Assembly (NCBI RefSeq): GCF_020055675.1
Contig: NZ_JAIPUS010000002.1
Span: 124,001 to 188,000, forward strand
Length of the DNA stretch: 64,000 nt
Direction: 5' to 3'
Origin: Marivita sp.
GTDB lineage: Bacteria; Pseudomonadota; Alphaproteobacteria; Rhodobacterales; Rhodobacteraceae
Of this stretch, positions 1 to 9,387 are shown piece after piece. Below the pieces are notes generated by a model. The model did not search any database and was not told the origin of the DNA. It was given only the letters and a program-made list of their open reading frames with translations. Position 1 is the stretch's first letter. Each line of letters begins with the position of its first letter. A program made the position numbers and the translations under genes.

Positions 1-1622
1 AACTGGACGAGGGCGAGCTGAACCGCGCGCTGACGGAGATGCAGCGCAGCGCGCCGTTCCTGCCGGTCACCGTGGCCGAGCGTGTGACATGGGAGGATAT
101 CAGCCGTGTCGCGGTGAATGCCCCGGCCCTGCCCGGTGTGACACCGGAGGTCGGCCTGTCTCGGGTCTATCCCCGCCGCCGGGATTTTGCCCACGTCGTC
201 GGCTATGTCGGCCCGGTCAGCGACCGTGACCTTGCACGATATGAAGCCCCTGATCCGGTGCTGCGCATTCCCCGGTTCCAAATTGGCAAAGTCGGGATAG
301 AGGCGCGCCACGAAGAGGTATTGCGGGGTCGTGCCGGGGCCAAGCATGTCGAGGTAAACGCCGTTGGCCGTGTCATGCGCGAACTTGGTCGCCGCGAAGG
401 CGCGCCCGGCGCAGACCTTCAGCTGACCGTCGACAGCAGGCTGCAAGCCTATATTCAAGCCCGGCTGGGCGACGAAAGCGCCTCGGTCGTGGTGATGGAT
501 GTCACCAATGGCGATCTGCTCGGGATTGCCTCTTCGCCCTCCTACGATCCGAACGAGTTCGTGCGCGGGATCTCGGTTTCGGACTACGGCGAATTGCGCG
601 ACAATGATCACCGTCCGCTGGCCTCGAAGACGGTTCAGGATGCCTATCCGCCCGGATCGACCTTCAAGATGGTCACGGCACTGGCCGCAATGGATGCCGG
701 CGTGGTCGCCCCCGATGAAACCGTTTGGTGCCCCGGTCACATGGAGGTCGGTGGTCGCCGGTTCCATTGCTGGAAACGGGCAGGCCACGGGCACATGGAC
801 CTTGAAGAATCGCTGCGGGAAAGTTGCGATGTCTATTTTTACGACCTCGCCCTGAAAGTCGGGATCGAACGGATATCGCAGACCGCGCGGCGGCTCGGGC
901 TGGGCCAGGCCTTTGGCATCGGCATGTCCGCTGTGACCAATGGCCTGATGCCCGACAAGGACTGGAAAAAGCGCGAGCGCGGGGCTGGCTGGGTGATCGG
1001 CGATACGGTGAATGCCGCCATTGGACAGGGCTTTGTCCTGACCTCGCCGCTGCAGCTTGCGGTGATGGCCGCGCGCCTGTCCAATGGCAAGGCGGTTGTT
1101 CCGCGCCTGGTGCGCAGTGTCGATGGCGTCACGCCGCCAGCACAGGAAGGCGAGGCGTTGGGGTTCAACGAAAACCACCTGCGCCAGATCAGGCGTGCGA
1201 TGTTCTCTGTGAGCAACAACCGCCGGGGCACGGCCTATAGTTCCCGTATCATCGATGAAGCATACCGGATGGCGGGCAAGACCGGCACCAGCCAAGTGCG
1301 CAACATCACCGCCGCCGAACGTGCGCGCGGCGTGACCCGCAACGAGGATCTGCCATGGAATCGCCGGGACCACGCGCTCTTCGTGAACTATGCGCCTTAC
1401 GATAATCCCAGGATCGCCGTTTCGGTGGTTGTCGAACATGGTGGCGGCGGGTCCGCCGCAGCCGCACCGATTGCGCGCGATGTGACTTTGCAGGCACTCT
1501 ACGGCGACAGCCCACCGCTCGAGGCCTACCCTGCCAAGGATCGCGAACGCATCCGCACCCAGCAGGACCGCCTGCAGCAGGTCCTTCGCGCCAACGATCC
1601 GGAGGGGTGGAGCCGGGCATGA
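1..1622 (+). CDS. mrdA: Penicillin-binding protein 2 (peptidoglycan transpeptidase), 5' end outside window
   Basis: This is a class B PBP that cross-links peptidoglycan for cell elongation in the periplasm, working with RodA. The reading frame is already open at base 3 with no start in the window, so the N-terminal cytoplasmic tail and membrane anchor are cut off; about 539 residues are visible. The dimerisation-type region comes first. The transpeptidase domain follows with the active-site STFK box (serine codon near 657), an SCD box (near 823) and KTGTS (near 1278), all three catalytic motifs in the right order and spacing. Its stop overlaps the rodA start as ATGA, so the two are translationally coupled. 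In this group of bacteria mreBCD usually lies upstream, so the window probably starts inside an mre-mrd operon (inference). Confidence 0.95.
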   Translation, partial: LDEGELNRALTEMQRSAPFLPVTVAERVTWEDISRVAVNAPALPGVTPEVGLSRVYPRRRDFAHVVGYVGPVSDRDLARYEAPDPVLRIPRFQIGKVGIEARHEEVLRGRAGAKHVEVNAVGRVMRELGRREGAPGADLQLTVDSRLQAYIQARLGDESASVVVMDVTNGDLLGIASSPSYDPNEFVRGISVSDYGELRDNDHRPLASKTVQDAYPPGSTFKMVTALAAMDAGVVAPDETVWCPGHMEVGGRRFHCWKRAGHGHMDLEESLRESCDVYFYDLALKVGIERISQTARRLGLGQAFGIGMSAVTNGLMPDKDWKKRERGAGWVIGDTVNAAIGQGFVLTSPLQLAVMAARLSNGKAVVPRLVRSVDGVTPPAQEGEALGFNENHLRQIRRAMFSVSNNRRGTAYSSRIIDEAYRMAGKTGTSQVRNITAAERARGVTRNEDLPWNRRDHALFVNYAPYDNPRIAVSVVVEHGGGGSAAAAPIARDVTLQALYGDSPPLEAYPAKDRERIRTQQDRLQQVLRANDPEGWSRA

Positions 1623-2758
1623 GTTATCTTGAATACACCGTCAAGAGCGTCCCGGCAGGCTGGCGCAAGATGCTGTTCATCAACTGGCCGCTCGTGCTTC
1701 TTCTCACGGCCGTCGCGGGTGTCGGCCTTTTGATGCTGTACTCGGTTGCAGGCGGGTCCATGAGCCCTTGGGCCGAGCCGCAGATGAAACGCTACGCGCT
1801 GGGTCTGGCGGTCATGTTCGTCGTGGCGATGGTGCCGATCTGGTTCTGGCGCAATATGTCCGTCATGGCCTATCTGATCGCGCTGGCCTTGCTGGTGGCG
1901 GTGGAATTCATCGGATCTGTCGGCATGGGCGCCCAGCGCTGGATCGACCTTGGCTTCATGCGGCTGCAACCCTCGGAGCTGATGAAGATCGCGATGGTGA
2001 TGGTCCTCGCCGCCTATTACGATTGGCTGCCAATGAAGAAAACGTCGCACCCCTTCTGGGTGCTGATCCCGATCTTCATCATTCTTTTGCCCACCTTCCT
2101 GGTCCTGACCCAACCGGATCTCGGCACCGCCATCCTGCTGATCATGGGCGGTGGTCTCATGATGTTCCTGGCCGGTGTGCATTGGGCCTATTTCGGCAGC
2201 GTCATTGCCGCTGGTTTGGCCGGCCTGTACACGATCTTTCTCAGCCGAGGGACGGAGTGGCAATTGCTCAAGGACTACCAGTTCCGCCGGATCGATACGT
2301 TTCTCGACCCAAGCACGGATCCACTGGGCGCGGGCTATCACATCACGCAGGCCAAGATCGCTATGGGGTCCGGCGGCTGGACCGGGCGCGGTTTCATGCA
2401 GGGCACGCAATCGCGGCTCAACTTCCTGCCGGAAAAACACACAGACTTCATCTTCAACACGCTGGCCGAGGAATTCGGCTTCGTCGGGGGCATATCCTTG
2501 CTGTTCCTGTATGTGCTGATCCTGGTGTTCTGCATCATATCGGCACTGAAAAACCGTGACCGGTATTCATCTCTGCTGATCCTAGGGATTGGCGTCACGT
2601 TCTTTTTGTTCTTTGCCGTCAACATGTCGATGGTGATGGGTCTGGCGCCGGTGGTCGGCGTGCCCTTGCCGCTGGTCAGCTATGGTGGATCGGCGATGCT
2701 GGTCTTGATGATCGCGTTCGGCCTTGTACAAAGCGCACATATTCACCGTCCGAGGTAA
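1619..2758 (+). CDS. rodA: Rod shape-determining protein RodA (SEDS glycosyltransferase)
   Basis: This SEDS-family polytopic membrane protein polymerises lipid II during elongation in complex with PBP2. The ATG at 1619 is chosen because it overlaps the mrdA stop and has GGAGGGG about 9 bases upstream; a further in-frame ATG at 1607 lacks that spacing. The 379-residue product is of normal length, with roughly ten hydrophobic segments. Conserved SEDS stretches are visible: QPDLGTA in the middle, FLPEKHTDFIF near residue 275, and a C-terminal PLPLVSYGGSA loop. Only 3 bases separate it from the next gene, so the operon probably continues. Confidence 0.96.
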   Translation: MSYLEYTVKSVPAGWRKMLFINWPLVLLLTAVAGVGLLMLYSVAGGSMSPWAEPQMKRYALGLAVMFVVAMVPIWFWRNMSVMAYLIALALLVAVEFIGSVGMGAQRWIDLGFMRLQPSELMKIAMVMVLAAYYDWLPMKKTSHPFWVLIPIFIILLPTFLVLTQPDLGTAILLIMGGGLMMFLAGVHWAYFGSVIAAGLAGLYTIFLSRGTEWQLLKDYQFRRIDTFLDPSTDPLGAGYHITQAKIAMGSGGWTGRGFMQGTQSRLNFLPEKHTDFIFNTLAEEFGFVGGISLLFLYVLILVFCIISALKNRDRYSSLLILGIGVTFFLFFAVNMSMVMGLAPVVGVPLPLVSYGGSAMLVLMIAFGLVQSAHIHRPR

Positions 2759-2761
2759 CCC

Positions 2762-3697
2762 ATGTCCGTCAATATTCTTTTCGCCGCCCACAAGGACCGC
2801 TGGGCGCAATACGAAACGCCCCTGCGCCGCGCTCTGGACGCGATCGGAATCGACTATGCGCTGTCCACCGACATGGAGCCTGGCGGGGTCGATTACATCG
2901 TCTATGCGCCCAATTCCGACGTGCAGGATTTTACACCCTACAAACGACTCAAGGCCGTTCTGAACCTCTGGGCAGGTGTGGAAAGCGCGGTGAAAAACCC
3001 CACGCTCACAGTGCCGTTTGCGCGCATGGTCGATGACGAGGGGCTGACGCAGGGGATGGTTGAATGGGTCGTCGGCCATACGTTGCGCCATCACCTCGGG
3101 ATGGATGCGCATATCGTGAACCCGGATTGCGAATGGGCTGCAAAGGCCCCCCCGATCGCTGCCGATCGCCCGGTGGGCCTCCTTGGTCTTGGTGCCTTGG
3201 GCACTGCCTGCGGTCAGGCCTTGAGCGATCTGGGGTTTCCCGTGTCCGGCTGGGCGCGGACCCCGAAATCCATCGACGGGATCACCGCGTATCACGGAAA
3301 GGACGGGCTACAATCGGTCCTGGAAACCTCCCAGATCCTGATCCTGCTCTTGCCCAGCACACCCGAGACCGAGAACACGATCAATGCCGAGACGCTGGCC
3401 CTGATGCCCAAGGGCGCGATCCTCATAAATCCGGGTCGTGGCACATTGATCGAAGATGCCGCGCTTCTCGCGGCGCTCGACAATGGCCGGATCGGCCATG
3501 CAACGCTGGACGTTTTCCGCACGGAGCCGCTTCCGGCGGATGATCCCTATTGGACACACCCGAATGTCACGGTCACCCCGCATGTCGCGTCGGAAACCCG
3601 CCCGCCCAGCGCGGCACGCGTGATTGCCGAAAACATCCGGCGCGGCGAGGCCGGTGAGCCGTTCTTGCACCTTGTGGATCGCGACGCCGGGTACTAA
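2762..3697 (+). CDS. D-isomer-specific 2-hydroxyacid dehydrogenase, glyoxylate/hydroxypyruvate reductase A type
   Basis: A 311-residue NAD(P)-dependent reductase, most like GhrA, which reduces glyoxylate and hydroxypyruvate in the cytoplasm. The Rossmann motif GLGALGTACG lies near residue 142. The family signature NPGRGTLIEDAALLAAL follows near residue 225 and contributes the substrate-binding Arg. The catalytic His is in TPHVASETRP near residue 278, with an Asp/Glu-containing stretch (TLDVFRTEPLP) before it. It starts 3 bases after rodA and is probably cotranscribed. A role in glyoxylate recycling would fit an organism using the ethylmalonyl-CoA pathway, but that link is inference; the exact substrate cannot be read from sequence. 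Confidence 0.88.
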   Translation: MSVNILFAAHKDRWAQYETPLRRALDAIGIDYALSTDMEPGGVDYIVYAPNSDVQDFTPYKRLKAVLNLWAGVESAVKNPTLTVPFARMVDDEGLTQGMVEWVVGHTLRHHLGMDAHIVNPDCEWAAKAPPIAADRPVGLLGLGALGTACGQALSDLGFPVSGWARTPKSIDGITAYHGKDGLQSVLETSQILILLLPSTPETENTINAETLALMPKGAILINPGRGTLIEDAALLAALDNGRIGHATLDVFRTEPLPADDPYWTHPNVTVTPHVASETRPPSAARVIAENIRRGEAGEPFLHLVDRDAGY

Positions 3698-3721
3698 GTC
3701 CGCGCGCAAAGGAGCCAACAC

Positions 3722-4450
3722 ATGCCAATTGACCGTTCGGTGAAAATCGCCCCCTCGATCCTTGCCGCCGACTTCGCCAATTTCGGTGCCGAAATCGGCG
3801 CGGTCGAAGCACAGGGTGCTGACTGGGTTCATGTCGATGTCATGGATGGGCATTTCGTGCCCAATATCACATTCGGTCCGGCCATGTGCGCCGCCATCCG
3901 GCCGCATATCAAGACCGTGATGGACGTGCATCTGATGATCGACCCTGTCGCCCCTTATATCGACGCTTTCGCCCAGGCAGGGGCAGACATCATCACCGCC
4001 CATGTCGAGGCCGGACCGCATATCCACCGCACGCTCCAGGCAATCCGCGCCACAGGTGCCAAGGCGGGCCTAGCGCTCAATCCCGGCACCCCCGCAGACG
4101 CGGCTGCACCGCTGCTGGATATGGTGGATCTGATCTGCGTGATGACGGTCAATCCCGGTTTCGGCGGACAGAAGTTCATCCATTCCTGCGTGCATAAAGT
4201 AACCGAGCTGCGCAAGATGATCGGAGACCGGGACGTGCATATCGAAGTCGACGGGGGCGTCGATCCCTCCACCGCGCCACTGGTTGCCGCCGCAGGGGCG
4301 GATGTGCTGGTCGCTGGATCGTCGGTGTTCAAAGGCGGCTCCGTGTCCGACCCTCAGCCCTATGGCGAAAACATCCGGGCGATCCGGACAGCGGTCCAGG
4401 ATCGACAGGTCCGTCCGAGCCACCCTCAACGGGCCTCCGGCAGCACGTAG
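3722..4450 (+). CDS. rpe: Ribulose-phosphate 3-epimerase
   Basis: TIM-barrel enzyme interconverting ribulose 5-phosphate and xylulose 5-phosphate in the pentose phosphate pathway. Diagnostic stretches are KIAPSILAADFA at the N-terminus (active-site Ser), HVDVMDGHFVPNITFGP near residue 38 (metal His and Asp), HLMI near residue 70, and the phosphate-binding VDGGV and VAGSSVFKG loops near the end. AAGGAG precedes the ATG by about 6 bases. The 242-residue product is slightly longer than usual; the last ~20 residues look unconserved and overlap the 3' end of the convergent acyl-CoA ligase gene by 25 bases. Confidence 0.95.
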   Translation: MPIDRSVKIAPSILAADFANFGAEIGAVEAQGADWVHVDVMDGHFVPNITFGPAMCAAIRPHIKTVMDVHLMIDPVAPYIDAFAQAGADIITAHVEAGPHIHRTLQAIRATGAKAGLALNPGTPADAAAPLLDMVDLICVMTVNPGFGGQKFIHSCVHKVTELRKMIGDRDVHIEVDGGVDPSTAPLVAAAGADVLVAGSSVFKGGSVSDPQPYGENIRAIRTAVQDRQVRPSHPQRASGST

Positions 4451-6057
4451 TCGGCAAACTGTTTGCGCAACATCAGTTTGGAGACCTTTCCCGTAGCAGT
4501 CAGCGGCAGGGTATCGACGTAAAGCACATCGTCCGGCAACTGCCACTTGGCGAAATGCGGCGCCATCAGGGCGTGAAAGGACTCTAACTCCGGCTGTGCG
4601 CCCTCCTTCCCTTGCACCACGAGGACCGGTCGTTCGTCCCATTTCGGATGGCTGATCGCGATCACGGCACAATTGGCAACGTCCGGATGGGACATTGCCA
4701 CGTTTTCCAGATCGATCGAGCTGATCCACTCACCGCCCGATTTGATAAGGTCCTTGGACCGATCCTGGATGCCCAAATACCCGTCCGGCGTTATGCTTGC
4801 CACGTCTCCGGTACCGAACCAGCCGTCGCTGTCCATCACCGCTGCGGTTGCCGCCTCATCGTTGAAATAGCCCGAGATCACGGCGTTGCCGCGTACGAAA
4901 AGCTCTCCGACCGCCACGCCGTCATGCGGCAGGCGTTGACTGTCTTGGCCAACGAGCTTGAGGTCGACTCCGAACATGCGCCGACCCTGCAGCGCCTTGC
5001 GCGCCATGCGGTCATCGAACGGCGCATCCTGCATGTCGATGGACAATTGCCCGGTGGTGCCAATAGGACTCATCTCTGTCATGCCCCAGGCATGGCAGAC
5101 GTCTATGCCTTGATCTTCGAAAAACGCGATCATGCTGCGCGGCGCGGCAGAGCCACCGATCACCAGTTGATCAAGCGTGGATGGCGGCACGCTCCGCGCC
5201 TCGATCTCAGCCCGCAGGCCCAGCCAGACAGTCGGAACGCCCCAGCTTGCCGTGACCTTTTCGCTCTGCATCAGGTCAAAAAGCGATGCCCCATCGAGCT
5301 TGGCCCCCGGCATGATCAAGGACGCGCCGACAAGCGGCGCGGCATAGGGCATGCCCCAGGAATTGACATGGAACATCGGCACAACCGGCAAGAGGCGCGC
5401 GCCCTCGTGAAGAGACCGCGGCAGCGTCACTGCGACGAACAGCGCGTGCAACACCGTAGATCGATGCGAATAGAGCGAGCCCTTGGGATTCCCGGTTGTC
5501 CCGGACGTGTAACACAATCCCGCCGCCGTATTCTCTGGCAGATCCGGCCAGTCGTACTCGGCCGGGTGATCACCCAACAGGTCCTCGTAGCATATCAGGT
5601 CCAGCTTGCTGTCCGGCATGTGCGCGGCATCCGTCATCGCGACGAGTTCAAGACCCTTGGGCAATTGATCGGCCAGCGCTTCGAGGATCGGGATAAACGT
5701 CACATCGACGAACAGGATCCGATCCCCGGCATGGCCAATGATATAGAGCATCTGTTCCGCCGACAGACGTGGATTGATCGTATGGCACACTGCCCCCATG
5801 CCTGAAATCGCGTAGTACAGCTCGAAATGGCGGTATCCGTTCCATGCCAGCGTCGCCACGCGGTCGCCCTGCCCGACGCCCAGCGCGTCCAGTCCATGCG
5901 CCAATTGCCCGGTGCGGGCAAATGTCTTGGCATAGCTTTGGCGGTGCAGATCACCCTCGGTCCGCACTGAAACGATTTCACCGCTGCCATGAATCTCTGC
6001 CGCGTAGCGCAGCACTTCGATCACCGACAATGGCCGGTTCATCATCATTGCGTGCAT
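4426..6057 (-). CDS. Acyl-CoA synthetase (AMP-forming, medium-chain/FadD-like)
   Basis: An ANL-superfamily ligase that activates a carboxylic acid to its CoA thioester through an acyl-adenylate. The ATG at 6057 is chosen because GGGAGGG sits 4 bases upstream, giving 543 residues. Visible motifs are YTSGTTGNPKG near residue 180 (P-loop A3), HAWGMTEMSP near residue 330 (A5), GWFGTGDVASITPDGYLGI near residue 420 (A7), and DLIKSGGEWISSIDLE (A8 hinge). The C-terminal PLTATGKVSK supplies the catalytic Lys (A10). Length and general character resemble roseobacter acyl-CoA ligases including 3-methylmercaptopropionate-CoA ligase (DmdB), but substrate specificity cannot be settled here. The MDR reductase gene is divergent, 90 bases away. 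Confidence 0.9.
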   Translation of the reverse strand: MHAMMMNRPLSVIEVLRYAAEIHGSGEIVSVRTEGDLHRQSYAKTFARTGQLAHGLDALGVGQGDRVATLAWNGYRHFELYYAISGMGAVCHTINPRLSAEQMLYIIGHAGDRILFVDVTFIPILEALADQLPKGLELVAMTDAAHMPDSKLDLICYEDLLGDHPAEYDWPDLPENTAAGLCYTSGTTGNPKGSLYSHRSTVLHALFVAVTLPRSLHEGARLLPVVPMFHVNSWGMPYAAPLVGASLIMPGAKLDGASLFDLMQSEKVTASWGVPTVWLGLRAEIEARSVPPSTLDQLVIGGSAAPRSMIAFFEDQGIDVCHAWGMTEMSPIGTTGQLSIDMQDAPFDDRMARKALQGRRMFGVDLKLVGQDSQRLPHDGVAVGELFVRGNAVISGYFNDEAATAAVMDSDGWFGTGDVASITPDGYLGIQDRSKDLIKSGGEWISSIDLENVAMSHPDVANCAVIAISHPKWDERPVLVVQGKEGAQPELESFHALMAPHFAKWQLPDDVLYVDTLPLTATGKVSKLMLRKQFADYVLPEAR

Positions 6058-6147
6058 CAAGCCCTCCCTTGCCTTCCGCGCCATGGTTCCGGATACACTG
6101 GGTCTGCGGCCCATTCGGCGCAATACAAATCATCAGGAGAGATCTTC

Positions 6148-7167
6148 ATGTCAGGCACTCTGACCCGCATCACCCTCGCCCGTCGCCCCGCCGGTGCCCC
6201 GGTGCCGGAGGATTTCAAGCTTGTCAGTGAACCGCTGCCGATACCGGACACCGGAGATGTCCTGCTAGAAGTCACGCATCTGTCGCTTGATCCTTACATG
6301 CGCGGGCGGATGGACGATGTGAAAAGCTATGCGCCCTCGGTCGATATCGGCGGCACCATGACAGGACAGGGCGTAGGCCGTGTCCTGGAAAGCAAGACCG
6401 ACGGGTTCAACCCCGGTGATATGGTGACGGGCATGACAGGCTGGGCCAGCCACGCCTGCCTGCCCGGATCGGAGCTGCGCAAGCTCGATCCAACGCTTCC
6501 GCCAACGACTGCCTTGGGCGTTCTTGGCATGCCGGGCCTGACCGGTTGGGTCGGGCTGCACAGATTCGGAAAACCAAAGGCAGGCGAAACGCTGGTCGTC
6601 GGCGCAGCGACCGGCCCGGTGGGGTCGATGGTGGGACAAATTGCAAAAGGCATGGGCCTGCGCACCATCGCGATCGCCGGCGGGCCTGAAAAATGCCGCC
6701 TCGCCACGGACACCTTCGGGTTTGACGCCGCAATCGACCACCGTGCGCATGACACCGCCAAATCCCTTCGCACCGCGATTGCCGAGGCTGCACCGGACGG
6801 TGTCGACATCTACTGGGAGAACGTGGGTGGCAAACCGCTCGAAGCCGTAATGCCACTGATGAACGTGCATGGCCGCATTCCGGTCTGCGGCATGATTGCT
6901 TGGTATGGCGGCGCGAATATCGCCGAAGACAACCAATTGCCCGCAATGTGGCGCAGCATCCTCGTGAAGCGGCTAAGGGTGTCGGGCTTCATCATCTTCG
7001 ACCACTGGGACGAATACCCGGCTTTCCTTTCCGACATGGGTCCGAAAGTCGCCAAGGGAGACATCGCCTACCTGGAGGACGTGGCCGACGGGTTGGAGGC
7101 CGCACCTGCTGCATTCATTGCCATGCTGAACGGCGGCAACACGGGCAAACAGATCGTCAAACTCTGA
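6148..7167 (+). CDS. NADP-dependent oxidoreductase, MDR superfamily (PTGR/CurA-like enoyl reductase)
   Basis: A 339-residue zinc-independent medium-chain dehydrogenase/reductase of the prostaglandin-reductase/CurA group, which reduces alpha,beta-unsaturated carbonyls with NADPH. The ATG at 6148 is preceded by AGGAGA about 9 bases upstream. Group features are SLDPYMRGRM near residue 50, GMPGLTGWVGL near residue 128, and the nucleotide-binding GAATGPVGSMVGQIAKGMG near residue 152. IYWENVGG near residue 222 follows. It is divergent from the acyl-CoA synthetase gene and may share regulation with it. It lacks the zinc ligands of alcohol dehydrogenases, and it does not look like AcuI (acryloyl-CoA reductase), a separate MDR branch. 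Confidence 0.88.
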   Translation: MSGTLTRITLARRPAGAPVPEDFKLVSEPLPIPDTGDVLLEVTHLSLDPYMRGRMDDVKSYAPSVDIGGTMTGQGVGRVLESKTDGFNPGDMVTGMTGWASHACLPGSELRKLDPTLPPTTALGVLGMPGLTGWVGLHRFGKPKAGETLVVGAATGPVGSMVGQIAKGMGLRTIAIAGGPEKCRLATDTFGFDAAIDHRAHDTAKSLRTAIAEAAPDGVDIYWENVGGKPLEAVMPLMNVHGRIPVCGMIAWYGGANIAEDNQLPAMWRSILVKRLRVSGFIIFDHWDEYPAFLSDMGPKVAKGDIAYLEDVADGLEAAPAAFIAMLNGGNTGKQIVKL

Positions 7168-7169
7168 TC

Positions 7170-8702
7170 TCAGGCCTCCGCCTGCGCCGCCAGTTCCAGC
7201 GGCGCGGCCGGCGCTGCTTTCAGATCATCTATCCGCAATGGTCCGGTCGGTTTCGACAATCTGTTTCGCACAACCCAGTGCAGCCGCGTCGATGCGCGTG
7301 TGATCGCGACGTAAGCGAGCCGTTTCCACAGCGGTTGCCCTGCCTCGGTCCGCCCCATCCGGGCGGCGGCGTAAAGATCGGGCGCGAACACCTGTACCGC
7401 ATCCCATTGCGAGCCTTGTGCCTTGTGGATCGTCACCGCCGCGCCATGCAGAAAGGTGGCGCCCATCCGCGCCGCAAACGGAATGAACGGCTCCTCAAGG
7501 TCGGGTTTTTCGATCTTGACGATCGACGCTGCCGAGACTTGCGGCTCTTCGGCGCCAATCACGTGCAAGCGGGAAAACCCCGGCTTGCGCCCCGGCCCCA
7601 GATAAACCACCTGCGCCCCCTTGATCAGTCCACGCGCCTCCAGATCCAACCGCTTTTTCCTGTGTTTCAGCGGCAATTCGAGCCCGTCACAAACCAGCGG
7701 CTCTCCTTCCAGGAGTGAATCTTCGGGCGCACCATGCACCGCGCGGAACGCATTGATCAGTCGAATTCGCGTCGCGTTGCGCCAGACCAGCACCGGCGAC
7801 CGCGCCATCAGGTCCACCTCGACACGCTGACCGAGGACGACCCGGTCATCGGTGCGGGAGATGTCTTCGACCATTTTCTCGAAACCGTCGAAATCCAGCG
7901 ACGGATCCGCCAGCGCATGCGCCAGATCGAGGATCGGGTTGTCGGCGTCCTGTCGGTGAATCCGGCTCAGGTTCAAGACTTGCTCGGGCTGAAGGGTTTC
8001 AAACACCATCTTGCCGGATTGGTTGACCGGCGCGAGCTGCGCCGGGTCGCCAAAAAGAAGGAGATTGGGAAAGATCTCGCGCAGATCCTTGACCTGCTTT
8101 TCATCCAGCATCGACGCTTCGTCGACGAAACCGATGTCCAGAGGATCATCCCGCCGCTTCCAGCCGGTGATGAAATCCGATCCGCGCAACCCCGCGGCAG
8201 CCAGCGCCGCGGGAATCGACTTGTGCGATTCGTAAGACGCCTGCGCACGGACCAGCGCGTCGTCGGTCAGGTCCTCGATGTCCGGCTTTTCGCCATTGCC
8301 CATCAACCATTCGGCGATGCGTTCGTATTCGGGATCGTAAACCGGAGTGTAGAGGATCCGATGGATCGTCGTCGCGGGAACCCCCCGCATGCGCAGCACA
8401 AACGCCGCCTTGTTCGTCGGGGCAAGAACCGCCAGCGTGCGACGATCCTTGCGCCGCCGTCCTTCGTAATCGCCGGACACGATATCGACACCGGCGCTTT
8501 GCAAACTCTTGCACAGTTCGGCCAGAAGCAGTGTCTTGCCCGAACCGGCCTTTCCGGTGATCGCCATGATATTTGGCGTGCCGTCGCGTGGCGGCAACAG
8601 GACGCCGTCATCCAGATCAACGCCCGCATCGCGCAGCATCTCTGTCACGGCATCATGCGCGACGGCCTGATCATCTGAGTATATGGGCGCAGGAACATTC
8701 AT
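7170..8702 (-). CDS. ATP-dependent RecD-like DNA helicase (SF1B)
   Basis: A 510-residue superfamily 1 helicase resembling the motor part of RecD or phage Dda, probably acting in DNA repair or replication. Walker A is GKAGSGKT at residues 50-57, followed by LAPTNKAAFVLR (motif Ia). GFVDEASMLD near residue 195 is Walker B/motif II, and LLFGDPAQLAPV just after is motif III. The C-terminal UvrD_C_2-type module has TIHKAQGSQWDAVQV and YVAITRAS (motifs V and VI). It is convergent with the preceding reductase (2-base gap) and starts 38 bases beyond luxI, so read-through from the lux promoter is possible. No RecB/RecC partners are visible. Confidence 0.9.
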   Translation of the reverse strand: MNVPAPIYSDDQAVAHDAVTEMLRDAGVDLDDGVLLPPRDGTPNIMAITGKAGSGKTLLLAELCKSLQSAGVDIVSGDYEGRRRKDRRTLAVLAPTNKAAFVLRMRGVPATTIHRILYTPVYDPEYERIAEWLMGNGEKPDIEDLTDDALVRAQASYESHKSIPAALAAAGLRGSDFITGWKRRDDPLDIGFVDEASMLDEKQVKDLREIFPNLLLFGDPAQLAPVNQSGKMVFETLQPEQVLNLSRIHRQDADNPILDLAHALADPSLDFDGFEKMVEDISRTDDRVVLGQRVEVDLMARSPVLVWRNATRIRLINAFRAVHGAPEDSLLEGEPLVCDGLELPLKHRKKRLDLEARGLIKGAQVVYLGPGRKPGFSRLHVIGAEEPQVSAASIVKIEKPDLEEPFIPFAARMGATFLHGAAVTIHKAQGSQWDAVQVFAPDLYAAARMGRTEAGQPLWKRLAYVAITRASTRLHWVVRNRLSKPTGPLRIDDLKAAPAAPLELAAQAEA

Positions 8703-8740
8703 GGTGAGACTCTATCGTTCTGCGTCCGCAGGCACCAGAG

Positions 8741-9379
8741 TCAGGCGGCGTTGTTAAAAGGTTGCATCGCAACATCGCCGAAAGACTCTTCGAACCATTG
8801 CCGCGACGCGTCCAGCGGCAGACCGGCGACGCGCGCGACCTGCTTCTGGGACGCGTGGGTGAATTCCCAAAGCCCGACACTGATCGATTGCCGCCCGGTT
8901 CCCTGCGTGCCCAGCATCTCTGGCGCGGCCCCGATGCGGTTGTAAATCCGGACCATTCGCGCATCGAACACTCCAACAAAATGCTCCACGCCGAATCCCT
9001 GCATGATCTCGCCCCCCGCAAGCATCAGCGCCGCCGCAGTGCCGGAATCGGGTTGGCGCGACAGGCAAAAGCGGGTGCATTCCCAAATTGCCGGGCTTTG
9101 GATCGCCACACCATCTGTCAGGGCCAGAAAATGATCGTTGACCATTGTGCGGCCCGTGGTGGGCAGGAACCGCATCGACCCGCCATGTGTCCCGTCGGAT
9201 CGTTCCCAAATCACGTAGAGCGGATTAAGGTCATCGTATTCATCGCGTTCCTGTCCAGTCGCATCGACGCTGACCTCCCATCCCAATCGTGTCTTGAACT
9301 GGTCCGCGCGATCCTCGAACATCGTGCGCTCCAGCAATCGATGCGAGTTTAATTGATCGCCGTACAGATACCGAATCAT
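8741..9379 (-). CDS. luxI: Acyl-homoserine-lactone synthase, LuxI family
   Basis: Makes an N-acyl-homoserine lactone from acyl-ACP and S-adenosylmethionine in the cytoplasm. The 212-residue product keeps the family's invariant residues: FEDRADQFKTRLGW near residue 20 (Arg and Trp), DEYDDLNPLY near residue 45 (two Asp), GSMRFLP near residue 65 (Arg), and IWECTRFCL near residue 97 (Glu and Arg). The ATG at 9379 is chosen because GGAGGG is 7 bases upstream. That ribosome binding site lies within a hairpin annotated separately. The luxR gene is 120 bases upstream on the same strand, a typical roseobacter luxR-luxI order. Acyl chain length cannot be told from sequence. Confidence 0.94.
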   Translation of the reverse strand: MIRYLYGDQLNSHRLLERTMFEDRADQFKTRLGWEVSVDATGQERDEYDDLNPLYVIWERSDGTHGGSMRFLPTTGRTMVNDHFLALTDGVAIQSPAIWECTRFCLSRQPDSGTAAALMLAGGEIMQGFGVEHFVGVFDARMVRIYNRIGAAPEMLGTQGTGRQSISVGLWEFTHASQKQVARVAGLPLDASRQWFEESFGDVAMQPFNNAA

Positions 9380-9387
9380 CAGCTTGC

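Noticed and set aside
6148-7167. AcuI (acryloyl-CoA reductase) of DMSP metabolism
   Set aside because: Sequence pattern is of the prostaglandin-reductase/CurA branch, not the AcuI branch of MDR enzymes.
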